From Calliphora vicina (Eukaryota > Arthropoda > Insecta > Diptera > Calliphoridae): a stretch of DNA of 64,000 nucleotides. Numbering within the stretch: the first letter of the stretch is position 1; every line of letters starts with the position of its first letter. A program made the position numbers and the translations under genes. Below, in pieces: positions 45,198-54,212 of this stretch. The notes beneath the pieces are model-generated. The model had not been told where the DNA came from. It saw only the letters and a program-made list of their open reading frames with translations, and did no database searches. Location: positions 49,463,357 through 49,527,356 of the forward strand of contig NC_088781.1 in NCBI RefSeq assembly GCF_958450345.1. Direction: 5' to 3'.

Positions 45198-45519
45198 ATG
45201 CCAAAGTTTGATTTAATTTTGAAAAAAACATGTTAATCAATTTTAATTTTTCTTTAATTCTATATAATGCCTATCTCTTATTTATTATAATGTGAAATCA
45301 TTATTAGTTCGTTTTGACTAGAACGTTAAATAAATAATAAATTTTTACCGTAAATGTAAGTAACTCAATAATTGAATATAACCTACATATTTTTAGGTTA
45401 AAATATAATCCAACATCAAGTTTCTAATATTACAGCCGAACCATAAGGCTATCAACATTTGAAAATGTCCGTCCATCCGTCCTTCCGAATTTAGAAAATA
45501 TACAATAATATATTTCACT
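45198..45519. other. No gene seen
   Basis: AT-rich noncoding DNA; CCGTCCATCCGTCCTTCCG at 45469 is a DINE-like scrap. Confidence 0.35.
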
Positions 45520-46010
45520 ATTTTTTTAAAAAAAGGATATATGGCAGTTATGTAAATCCTTGCTAGAATTGAAATGTTAATAGCTAAATTAATGCTTGGT
45601 TCCAAAATAAAAAACGATTTTTACGAATTTTTTAAAAAAAAATTAGATGTTATACAGGATATTGAAATCTTGATGTGTTGGAATTATGAATATCCTCCGA
45701 TAAAATTTTTATAATTTTGCATCTAATATAATAAGAGAACAATAATTTCTGAAAATTAATATTTTTTTTCAGGTTTATAAGTTTTTTAAGGAAAAGGATG
45801 TATGGCAGACACCCGAATCCTTGCTGCGATTGTAATAAAAATTTTCACAAACAAAAATATCTTTATTAAAATGATTATAACCAAATTTTAAAATGTTAGG
45901 AGTATAACCGTGAATTTTATTAAAAATTATATGTTCAGGACATATGGGAGGTACCCGTGTCCTTGCACGGATTTCAAGAATTATATATTTTCTTAATCTT
46001 ACCAAAAGTT
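45520..46010. repeat. Three diverged copies of a GGATATATGGCAG..TCCTTGC unit
   Basis: GGATATATGGCAGTTATGTA AATCCTTGCTAGAATT at 45535, GGATGTATGGCAGACACCCG AATCCTTGCTGCGATT at 45796 and GGACATATGGGAGGTACCCG TGTCCTTGCACGGATT at 45937. Spacing is irregular (about 260 and 140 bp). The minus-strand frame at 45775-46005 overlaps these units and is not supported as a gene. Confidence 0.5.
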
Positions 46011-47085
46011 AATATTCTACTAATTTTTAATCGTATGCAATAACTCCTTCTATTTTTGTCCATTGCCTATATGAAAACAAAGCACTGTGCGCCAGCGCAA
46101 AAATATTGAGAAATGTTCTCTTCCAAAAAACCTATAATTGGGAATAACGACAGCTTGTTTTTCCTCCATACAAACGGTGCCACCCTACTATATACACTTA
46201 CTCATTTGCACTTGCATATAAATTTACAATAAATAGTAAAAAGCTAAATGGTTTTCATGTAACAAAACATCATTTACACTTTCCCTCTCGCATACACACA
46301 AGTTTACTCACATGGAAACTATTTACATACATGTGTATGTATGTATTTTCACAATATCAATTTTTACACAAAACTCGTACTTTCAAAATAGAGTTTTTCA
46401 ATTTCTGAAAATTTTCTCATTCCGGGATATAAACAGATAATATTTGTGATAAATACTCGTACGTTTGGGCCCATGGTGTTTTCAACAGACAGACATACGG
46501 ACGGACATAGCTAGATCGTCTTAGAATCTTATGACGATCAATTTACTTTTTGGTTCTACGACCAATATTTCGATACGTTACAAACGGAATGACGAAATCA
46601 ATATTCCCCCCATCTTTTAAATAGAGAGTATTAAATTTTGTTAAAATATACTTTATTATAAAGTTACAAGATATTAATAATGTCATTTTATTTTCAAACA
46701 ATTATAAAAATATCTCATTCAATTTCAAATAAAATTCATGAGAAATCTGTGAAATCCCAGATAATTGTCTACCGATATTCTTTTATGGAAAACTCTTATT
46801 CCATAGAATACACATGTGTTTACAACTTGAGTTATTCCGTTCAATTTGACTTTAATAAATTCTGCAAATACATTTATATGATGAGCACTAGTTGTTACTG
46901 TAGAAGTTTTGTTTAAAAATAACAAATACTTACTTTTATTTGCTGTGGATTTTGATGATATTAAACAACAAACAGTTTTTAGATTTTTTGAATTTTTTAA
47001 AACTTATTAAAATATCGATATTTAGTGAGAAAACTTATTAAACAATAAGATCTATATTTGAAGGGAATAACAAGATTTATTATGA
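46011..47085. other. No gene seen; DINE scrap at 46480-46640
   Basis: 46484-46620 (TTTTCAACAGACAGACATAC, GTTACAAACGGAATGACG) is a DINE tail. The two overlapping open frames at 46680-46925 on opposite strands have no recognisable domain. Confidence 0.4.
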
Positions 47086-47590
47086 AATCTACTGTGCGTA
47101 TCTGTTGAAATATAATTGTGAAAGCAGAAAACTTCGCGGAATTCACTTCGGTACCATTGTGTGCTTCTTGGCTAAAAATGGGCGGAATTGTAAAAATGGG
47201 CGTGGCACCATTCTATTATCTTCAGAACTATAATTGTGACAGTCTTCAAACTTTAAACGAATCAATTTCTTATCACTGCATGAAGTTAAACCAAAAATTG
47301 GGACGGATCGGAATGGGGGTGAGTCACTTCCCATATAAAGCAAACAGTTATTTTTAAATACCTCTAAAATCATATTTTTTATTTCAATACGATACGGGTA
47401 GCGAAGTACATCCTCCGTAGACCCGACATATAATAAAACTAAAAGATCGAGCAAAATTAAAAATAAATATATAAATGTGTATATGGCTTTTGTACATTTT
47501 CTCTAGGAATATTTATATTTTAAATATGAGCTCATTCGGATTATAAATAGATTTTTGGCGAGTTTTTTAAAAAATATGAGACTCAAGGTG
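47086..47590. repeat. Dispersed repeat with GGGCGTGGCACC box
   Basis: GGGCGGAATTGTAAAAATGG GCGTGGCACC and flanks match 21890-21965. 47405-47590 matches 2500-2710. Open frames on both strands (47118-47454) are not conserved between copies. Confidence 0.45.
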
Positions 47591-47911
47591 GCATGTAATT
47601 TTTCTAATTGACCGTAAAGAGCTTTAGTTACAACTTTGGTATCTTTGTAGACCCTCACTAAAATTTTTCGGCAAACATTTTCGTGGAATACTTTAATCTT
47701 TAAATGTCCTTTTTGAAAGGATTTTTTTTTGGATTTTTACGAAATAGGGGGTCAAATTAATCCCTAAAGAGAGGAAGTAGAGGGTTAAGATCTGCCACAA
47801 AAATGATCCTCATAAAATTTCACCATACAACTCTGATAACAAGAATTCTCTTACAACTTTTTTTGCATTTAGTATCATGTTACCTTCGATCAAAAAATTA
47901 AAACTTTGAGC
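47591..47911. other. No gene seen
   Basis: Left flank of the Transib element. Noncoding; no repeat recognised. Confidence 0.35.
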
Positions 47912-47916
47912 CACTG

Positions 47917-47954
47917 CACAGTGTTGCCAAAAGCCAATCTGGCTGGAAAAAAGT
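47917..47954 (+). repeat. Transib terminal inverted repeat, left (RSS-like)
   Basis: CACAGTG (47917-47923), then a 23-bp spacer starting TTGCCAAAAGCCAATCTGG, then AAAAAAGT (47947-47954). CACAGTG is the exact consensus heptamer of V(D)J recombination signals, and 23 bp is one of the two V(D)J spacer lengths. The A-rich block sits where the nonamer would be. Confidence 0.9.
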
Positions 47955-48257
47955 TATAGTTTCTCTTTGGAAGTAGCTAGAAGCATGAAATTATGGAATT
48001 TTTTATTTCTTATCGAAAGGTTTATTTGTGCCAAAAATGGGTGTTATAGGTGGAGTGGGCATGGCATTTCTCATAGAAGCATATAATATATAGTTTTTTC
48101 AAAACGACCCTTCTAGGGCTCTATGGAGATCCTCCCACTCATTTTAAAAGACATTTAATCACTTTTTTATTACAATTTATTACAAAAATAACTTAAAAAA
48201 TTTAAAACATTGTTTCACATTATTATATTATTGAACACAAAAATATTTTTATTCAAA

Positions 48258-49008
48258 TTAATCTTCATCTTCCTGTATTAAAGGGTCCATAAGTATTGAC
48301 ATCTCTTCGTCACATAATAGGTCTTCATTTCTAGATCCAAGAGCTGGTTTTGTTGAAAAGGCCGAAATTAATGGATCCGATGATAAAAGTAGATAATGAA
48401 AAAGATCTTCCATTGTTTTTTCTCTTGAAATTTTTCTTGTATGATGTTCTCGAATAAATCTAAAATCTTTATTTCGAGATTCAAGTGCTTCCTCTGACAT
48501 CATTCCAATTGGAAGCGCAGCATTTTGAATTATGTCTGCGCCATGAATTAAAATTTTGTGAACACTTGATGGCATGCAGTACCATATATACAATTCTATG
48601 TATAATTTTGCAGTATCCATCGCATACTCTCGGAACACTTCCACATTAACTGCATAGCCACATGACATGGTTTTCAAAAGTACTGCTAACCTTTTGATCA
48701 AATTTTCATTTACACCTGTTATTTTAGATGCTAAGGAAGGTAGTTGAAAAAATGTTCTTGTAGTGTTACCGTCGTTGGTGCTTCCCTCTCCTGGTTTAGG
48801 AATATCAATCAGCGAATGCATTTCAAATTTCAAGGCATTAATTATCTTATCCTTTCTGATTTTTTGTAGAGCTTTATCAGATTCACCGCGAGCTTGCCAT
48901 TTTTTAATTTCCAGCTTGTACGATATATGTAGAATACATTCTAAGCATCTTATCCACGCGTGCAAGGTTGATAACCCATATTCGTAAAAACTGATGTTTA
49001 CATTTAAA
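48258..49008 (-). pseudogene. Transib transposase, C-terminal part (catalytic Glu, zinc-binding His)
   Basis: From about 49008 the minus-strand frame reads FYEYGLSTLHAWIRCLECIL and continues for some 245 codons to the stop at 48258. Recognisable RAG1-like parts: GEGSTNDGNTTRTFF; VHKILIHG (codons around 48543-48560), matching the RAG1 zinc-binding His pair in FHKTLAH; and PIGMMSEEALESRNKDF, in which the second Glu of the ALES segment (codon 48480-48482) is in the place of RAG1 Glu962. The tail MDPLIQEDED is acidic. Spacing between the His pair and the Glu is one residue longer than in RAG1. A one-base frame break near 49009-49025 separates it from the previous piece. Apart from that break this part is open. 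Confidence 0.88.
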
Positions 49009-49395
49009 TTAATTAATTTTACTTAATTTATTCATAATGGTTGGGGCTGCTCCACATATACCACACCTTCGAGGAGAGCAATCATTAAGAGTGGAAAAAA
49101 CCTTGCCATCAATCATTATCAAATGAAAAACATGTTTTACTATAACTGCATTGTGTTCGTAGTTAATAGCTGTCGAAATTATTGAATCAATTTGACTTTT
49201 TATGTAATCAGTTTCACTTTTAATTAAAGATCTCGTTTCTTTTTCTAAAAGCAGTTTAATCGGCCTGCAAAATCGTGTGGAAGATGGACGTGAATTTTCC
49301 CATATAATTTCGTTACCGTGTTTCAGCTGCAAAGGTACTAAGCAAATTGCAAATAAATATTGATCTGTTTTACTAGAATCGGTTGAGCTGAAATG
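49009..49395 (-). pseudogene. Transib transposase, middle part (second catalytic Asp, CxxC)
   Basis: Starts at the retroelement insertion point (49395) and reads HFSSTDSSKTDQYLFAICLV for the first residues. It contains HLIMIDGKVFSTLND, whose Asp (codon 49108-49110) lies where RAG1 has Asp708, then RRCGICGAAP, matching the RAG1 zinc-binding CxxC at 727/730. The frame ends at a TAA at 49009. The next piece is in a different frame, in an AT-rich stretch (ATTAATTAATTT), so a small indel is the likely cause. The frame is continuous with the piece at 56817-57170 if the retroelement and one AATG are left out. Confidence 0.85.
49392..49395. repeat. 4-bp target duplication of the retroelement, left (AATG)
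   Basis: AATG directly precedes TGTTACGG. The same AATG follows CCGTAACA at 56813-56816. Four bases is usual for Ty3/gypsy integration. Confidence 0.85.
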
Positions 49396-49624
49396 TGTTA
49401 CGGTCCGGTTGGACTGGCGAGGTTTCCAACTAGCTCGTTGCATGTATTGACCTCAGGGAGGTCCCAACCCTCTCACCAGCCGCGAATCCGTACGGTAAAC
49501 AAAAAAAGTAAACACTAAACAAAAACTACACTGACAACTACACCACATGAAGAATTCTCAGAGACAAGCTGTGCGTCTCTCTAGCCCCCCCTACCATGTC
49601 GTAGGCGCATCCGCTCAAAAGTTC
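49396..49624 (-). repeat. 3' noncoding end and LTR, left copy
   Basis: After the integrase stop comes a G-rich purine patch (minus-strand GGTAGGGGGGGC at about 49586-49597), a candidate polypurine tract, then the LTR, which ends ...CCGTAACA at 49396. The inner start of the LTR is not certain because there is no second LTR in the same orientation to compare within one element. Confidence 0.6.
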
Positions 49625-50545
49625 CTACGACCCAATACCCTGTAGTGTCTCTATCTCGTACATATTGTTTCCAATAGGCTTGACTATTCTACATTTTAAG
49701 AATTTCTTGCAGAATTTCGAATTAATGTTTTTACTGAAATTGCTTAATATCGTATTTCTACGATATACTTCCTGTCCTGGAACAAACTTTGTAATTCGCG
49801 CCCCCCTATTATACCTCTCAGCACTTCGTTCATAGGCCCTGTTCATATTTTGACTCATTTTCTCGCGTATGAATTGCATTTTCTCATGCCTATTTAACTG
49901 AATTATTTCATGATCGGTCAATGATTTCAATTTTCTGCCTAATTTATAATCAGCACCACTAGTATACATATGATACCCAAATAAAGCGAAAAATGGTGTC
50001 ACTCCTGTGGCTGAATGAACTGACGTTCTAAGGGCACATTCGATCTCAGATAGATACAAATCCCAGTCACGATGGTCTTTGTCTAGATAGGCACGTATTG
50101 CTGCTAATATTGATTGATTCACGCGCTCACTTGCATTGCTCTGAGGTGAATACACAGCCGTTCTCAAATGTTGTATTTTGTATGTTTTGAGCAAGGCCTC
50201 AAAGCTTTTAGCAATGAATTGACAACCATTATCGCTGTGTATCACCTCAGGCACTCCAAATTTATGAAATATCTCGTGAACGAGAAAATCAATCACATTA
50301 GCAGTAGTCGCTTCTTTCATCGCCTTCAAAAATGTGAATCTGGTGAAGTGATCAACAACAATAAAAATGTAAGAATTACCCTTTTTCGACCTGGGATATT
50401 TTCCCATAAAATCAATATACAATTTTTGGAATGGTCTTTCAGTTATTACCGGGTTACCAATTTCGGGCCGAAGGTTAGTATTATTAGGTTTTGTTTCCTT
50501 ACAAATTTGACAGTTTGCTATAAAATTCCTCACTTGTACTGACAT
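49625..50545 (-). CDS. Integrase (retroelement, left copy)
   Basis: 306 codons. The N-terminus has the Cys pair of the HHCC zinc finger (NCQIC at 11-15); the His pair lies upstream in the preceding frame. The catalytic core shows DD35E: Asp45 (YIDFMG), Asp105 (HSDNGCQF) and Glu140 (SNASERVN). The C-terminal SH3-like region ends KKFLKCRIVKPIGNNMYEIE. The frame begins in the middle of the finger and is offset by one base from RNase H (stop at 50586), so it cannot be made as a fusion from this copy. The protein ends a few residues after NMYEIETLQG, short of the usual end, suggesting a second frame break near the stop. Identical to 55663-56583. Confidence 0.93.
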   Translation of the reverse strand: MSVQVRNFIANCQICKETKPNNTNLRPEIGNPVITERPFQKLYIDFMGKYPRSKKGNSYIFIVVDHFTRFTFLKAMKEATTANVIDFLVHEIFHKFGVPEVIHSDNGCQFIAKSFEALLKTYKIQHLRTAVYSPQSNASERVNQSILAAIRAYLDKDHRDWDLYLSEIECALRTSVHSATGVTPFFALFGYHMYTSGADYKLGRKLKSLTDHEIIQLNRHEKMQFIREKMSQNMNRAYERSAERYNRGARITKFVPGQEVYRRNTILSNFSKNINSKFCKKFLKCRIVKPIGNNMYEIETLQGIGS

Positions 50546-50585
50546 TTTTGGCCAATAGAAATGTCTTTTTAGTCTCTCTAGCGTT

Positions 50586-52268
50586 TTAGTGAGCTGTTGT
50601 TAATTTCGCATGTGCATTTTCGATAATAGGCTGGGTGATTGTGGCAGGAATCCATAACTTCCAAGGTGAATCTTCTCCATATTGATCAAAACTTGTTTTC
50701 TTATACACCAATCCATTATCAACTTTCAAATCAGGCAAATTCTCAGCATTTTTTTCAATATGCGATATTAGCTCTAGATATTCGTCATTTTCAAATTCTG
50801 TTGTTTCAAATCCAATCACATCAGTTATATTGATTTCATCTACATTTGGTAGCCTTGACAACATATCTGCAACAATGTTCTCTGAACCTTTTCGATGCTG
50901 AATTTGAAAGTCGAAGGCCTGTAACTGGAGTGACCACCTCGCCAATCTTCCTGTGAGATCCTTCATAGACATCAACCATTTCAAACTCGCATGATCGGTT
51001 ACGATTGTGAATGGCATCATTTCAACGAATTGTCTAAACTTTTTCACTGCCATCACCGCCGCTAAGCATTCCTTCTCGGTTACTGTATAATTTCGTTGAC
51101 ATGTGTTTAATTTTTGCGAGTAAAATGCTATAGGGTGTTCGTCCTTTTCGCCACTGATTTGGTACAAAACTGCCCCGATGCCATAGTCACAAGCGTCACA
51201 TTGTATATAAAACCTTTTTGAAAAGTCAGCATGTCGAAGAACAGGGGCTGACGTTAAAGATTTTTTTAAATCTTCAAAAGCTTTGATTGCCTCAGGTGTC
51301 ATCTCAAATTTGTTTGATTTTTTTAAGGTATCGGTTAAGGGAGCAGCTATAACTGAAAAGTTTCGTATGAACCTTCTATACCATCCAGCGGTTCCTAAAA
51401 AGCTGCGCACTTCCCTTACCGATTTCGGGACTTTTATCTCCTTGATAGCCTTTACCTTTTCTGGGTCAGTTTTTAGTGTACCATTACCAACTATAAAACC
51501 TAAATACTTTAATTGTGTGAAACAAAACTGAGATTTACTTAGTCCTATTGTTAAATTGGCCCTTTTTAGACAATTTGCAACTTCTTCCAGTAAGCGTAAA
51601 TGGTTTTCAAAATCATTTGAAATGATTAACAAATCATCTAAGTATATGAATACGTTATCCTTCAGTTCTTGCGGTATAACTTTGTCCATTAAGCGGCATA
51701 AACGCTGTGCCGCGTTACACAGTCCGAACGGCATCACACGGAACTGGTAAAGCGGCTTACCAGCAACAGTGAATGCGGTGTAAGGCCTACTCTCTGGCTC
51801 CAATTCTATTTGCCAGAATGCATATTTCAAATCGACGCTACTTATAAAGTAAGTCTCGTTGATTCGACTTAAAATGCCGTCAATGTTCTGCAAAGGATAT
51901 GCATCTTTTACTGTCAAGCTGTTCAATTTCCTTGCATCAAGGCAAAATCTATTCTTTCCAGGTTTTCTGACAATGGTGGTTCTATTGCTCCAGGGGCTGT
52001 CACTGAGTTCTATTACATTTAACTTCAGCATGTTATCGATTTCCCTATATGTAATTTCCTGGACGGCTGGAGATATAGGATAATACCTATCCTTAATTGG
52101 TTCTGCACCTTCTATCAACTTTATGCTATGCCTTTCAACATTTGTTATGCCTAATCCCTTTGCTTCAAACGTGTCAAACTTTTCTATCACCCCACTCAAT
52201 CTTTGCTTTTGATCATCATCTAATTCGTGGGGACCTAATCTATATTCATTTTCCCTATCTACAAAATC
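50586..52268 (-). CDS. Reverse transcriptase and RNase H (retroelement, full version)
   Basis: Makes cDNA and degrades the RNA template. Counting from the TTG at 52199: RT begins around residue 30; LDARKLN at 88-94; Asp123 in SVDLKYAFWQ; MPFGLCNA at 156-163; YLDD at 186-189 (catalytic Asp pair). RNase H follows with Asp335 (IQCDACD), Glu376 (TVTEKE), Asp402 (VTDHAS) and Asp445 (NIVADMLSR). All catalytic residues are present. The frame is open back to 52268, where a single TAA separates it from protease in the same frame. There is no ATG near the start, so it was presumably once read through from protease. It ends at 50586, inside the region that should be the integrase zinc finger. The stretch 51996-52268 exists only in this copy; the rest is duplicated. 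Confidence 0.93.
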   Translation of the reverse strand, partial: DFVDRENEYRLGPHELDDDQKQRLSGVIEKFDTFEAKGLGITNVERHSIKLIEGAEPIKDRYYPISPAVQEITYREIDNMLKLNVIELSDSPWSNRTTIVRKPGKNRFCLDARKLNSLTVKDAYPLQNIDGILSRINETYFISSVDLKYAFWQIELEPESRPYTAFTVAGKPLYQFRVMPFGLCNAAQRLCRLMDKVIPQELKDNVFIYLDDLLIISNDFENHLRLLEEVANCLKRANLTIGLSKSQFCFTQLKYLGFIVGNGTLKTDPEKVKAIKEIKVPKSVREVRSFLGTAGWYRRFIRNFSVIAAPLTDTLKKSNKFEMTPEAIKAFEDLKKSLTSAPVLRHADFSKRFYIQCDACDYGIGAVLYQISGEKDEHPIAFYSQKLNTCQRNYTVTEKECLAAVMAVKKFRQFVEMMPFTIVTDHASLKWLMSMKDLTGRLARWSLQLQAFDFQIQHRKGSENIVADMLSRLPNVDEINITDVIGFETTEFENDEYLELISHIEKNAENLPDLKVDNGLVYKKTSFDQYGEDSPWKLWIPATITQPIIENAHAKLTTAH

Positions 52269-52967
52269 TTATATTACCTTACCTAATTCTATTTCTCCTA
52301 CTCCAATAACTTCCGGAGCTAAACTAAACGAGCGCCAAAAATCTATTCCTAAATATAATGTCTGTTCCAAATCTGGACAAAGATACAGAAGTATATTATT
52401 ATTCTGACCCTTGTACATTATGGATGTATTTACTTTACCTAATATTCTATGTTGAAGACCACTGGCGGTCTTTACATTGGAGAATATAGGTGTTATTTTT
52501 AATCCTAATTCATCTACTATTTCCCTACAGTTTTTCCCTAGTATGCTAACTGATGCCCCACTATCTAATAAACCGGACACGATCTTTCCCTCTAACTCTA
52601 TATCTATATAAACTCTATTATCATAATCATTACCTATTCTATTCACGGAATCTAAAATCTTTCTCCTCATTATACGTTTTTGCTTAAAACGCTCCCTAAT
52701 CTTTCTAATACGCTTTGATATCGGCCTTTTATGAAGTCCTAATCCAAATATTCGTGTCTTAATATGATCGTAATAGTACTGTCTCATATTTAGTGGGACC
52801 TTATGTCTCATTTCTGGCATATATTTATCCATTTCCTCTATTATTGTTGAAGACTTAATCATATTTTCTTTTGTTTTCGCAGAATTCAATTCTCCATTGA
52901 GGGGTTTTTGGATGGACGTGGGTCCCCTAGCATTCCCACATCCTGTAATCGGTTTCCCTGCTGGCAA
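52269..52967 (-). CDS. Pol N-terminal part with aspartic protease
   Basis: 232 codons in the -1 frame relative to gag, overlapping its end by 82 bases. Residues 1-110 are a basic linker (RKIRERFKQKRIMRRK). The protease core has the active-site DSGAS at 135-139 inside VSGLLDSGASVSIL, and a C-terminal LGIDFWRSF strand. It would act as a homodimer to cut the polyprotein. A TGA immediately precedes the open frame, and the slippery-type GGGAAAC lies just after that TGA, so production depends on -1 frameshifting from gag. The frame ends at a TAA followed in frame by RT. Confidence 0.88.
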   Translation of the reverse strand: MPAGKPITGCGNARGPTSIQKPLNGELNSAKTKENMIKSSTIIEEMDKYMPEMRHKVPLNMRQYYYDHIKTRIFGLGLHKRPISKRIRKIRERFKQKRIMRRKILDSVNRIGNDYDNRVYIDIELEGKIVSGLLDSGASVSILGKNCREIVDELGLKITPIFSNVKTASGLQHRILGKVNTSIMYKGQNNNILLYLCPDLEQTLYLGIDFWRSFSLAPEVIGVGEIELGKVI

Positions 52968-54212
52968 TCAGGACATTTTGGAGCAATCACGTTCGGTTTT
53001 CCGCATCGGTAGCAAAACAACGCTCTTTCAGTTGAATTGCAGTCTCGAAAACCATGTCCTTGTACTTTACAGTTCCAACATACAATTGGCTGTTTTTGTT
53101 GGCTGACTTTAAAGGCTGCAACTTCTTCTAAAGGCATTCCAGTTTCATCTACATTTTCAAAGCAGACTTCATTTACGCTTCTTATTGGGCGTTGGTTTGG
53201 TGTATTAATTCGCATGTCTCTTCTTGGGAAGTTCCGTTCAGCTTCCAAGCACTCAATCCTCAGTTGCTCTACAGATGACACACTGATTGGGTATATTATT
53301 CTTGCAACACTTTCTCTGACATTTCGTTTTAATATCTTTATCATGTCATATTCGGGAATCGGTTGTACCAACCTTGAGCGAAGTTTGCACATAACGTGGA
53401 AGAATGCTTCGAGGGATTCATTTGGTAATTGTTTCCTCTCTACAAGGTCCCTCATTATTTCGAAATTTGACGTGTTGGTGCGGTATTGATTTGATAATTC
53501 ACATCTGAGTGTCGGCCACTTCATCACACCATGGCTGCGAATGAGAAGCCAATACCAATCTTTAGCTGGACCAGTGACAAGAAGGTGAAAGTCTCTTAAA
53601 ATCTCATCCCAACTGATGTCATAATGTGCCTGAAGATGTTCAATTCTAAATATGAAATCTTCAATACTTAGGTGAGTATTATTCCCGTCGAAAACAATGC
53701 CCCATTTATCAACCCGTATACTGATTCTTTCTAAACTTCTATTAGTATTTTCTGAAGCTACACGACTACCTGGAGTACCCCTATTATCAACTATTGGATC
53801 AGCGTTTATTGCACCGTTTCCTATGTTCGGTAAGTTTCCCCTTTGTAAATTGTTCACATTATTTCCGATTGGTTGAGGAAAAGCTAAACCATTTGTTAAT
53901 CCCATTGATGGGTTTTGAAAATTGAACCTATTTTCTGATGGGAAAACGCAAGTCCTATTCCAATTGCCTACTTCATTCGCAATATTATTGTTGGACATTT
54001 GTGAATCGACAGATTCCTGTGTCCTAGACCTGATCGAGATTTCCTTTACAACTTTCGTTAACTCCCCCATTGATTTACGGATCTCGTTCATTTCCTCTTG
54101 AACCAACTTTTTGACCCTTTCTTCTAATGCCCTTTGTACAATTAAAGTTTCGTCAACTACTAATTATCTTACTTCGGGATCAATAGCGACATTTGGAGCA
54201 CTAGTAGATGGA
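52886..54212 (-). CDS. Gag-like protein (N-terminus lost at the palindrome junction)
   Basis: An open stretch of 406 codons is counted from a TTG at 54106; the true frame runs on upstream through VQRALEERVKKL to a TAA at about 54164 and then STSAPNVAIDPEV up to the junction at 54212, so the N-terminus is missing. A coiled-coil-like start (EEMNEIRKSMGELTKVVKEI) is followed by an Asn-rich linker and a capsid-like helical domain (FIFRIEHLQAHYD ... DWYWLLIRSHG ... LPNESLEAFFHVM). Two nucleocapsid knuckles follow: CWNCKVQGHGFRDC (343-356, CX2CX4HX4C) and CYRCGKPNVIAPKC (365-378), where Val replaces the zinc-binding His. It ends at 52886, overlapping pol. Gag packages the RNA and forms the particle. 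Confidence 0.85.
52952..52958 (-). promoter_or_regulatory. Candidate -1 ribosomal frameshift heptamer GGGAAAC
   Basis: On the minus strand G GGA AAC is in phase with gag codons (CAG GGA AAC), the canonical XXXYYYZ pattern. The pol frame opens only nine bases upstream, after a TGA, so this is the first place where a shift would work. A pairing element downstream was not modelled. Confidence 0.65.

Larger units (their letters stand above)
49396..51995 (-). repeat. Left arm of the 2,600-bp inverted duplication
   Basis: Inverse of 54213-56812. All frame ends coincide when measured from the outer ends (integrase stop and start 229 and 1,149 bp in, RNase H stop 1,190 bp in), so there are no net indels. 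The encoded proteins are identical over their whole shared length. Confidence 0.92.

Noticed and set aside
47143..47454. 103-codon minus-strand frame as a gene
   Set aside because: It overlaps a dispersed repeat and an opposite-strand frame of similar length; no domain and not conserved in the related copy near 21890.
50168..50542. Open frames antisense to integrase and RT (also 51283-52083 and 54164-56040)
   Set aside because: They mirror conserved RT/integrase codons on the other strand, appear in pairs because of the palindrome, and have no domain of their own.
54111..54212. N-terminal extension of the plus-strand RT frame
   Set aside because: These 34 codons are antisense to the gag leader of the minus-strand copy; the RT family match starts only at 54213.
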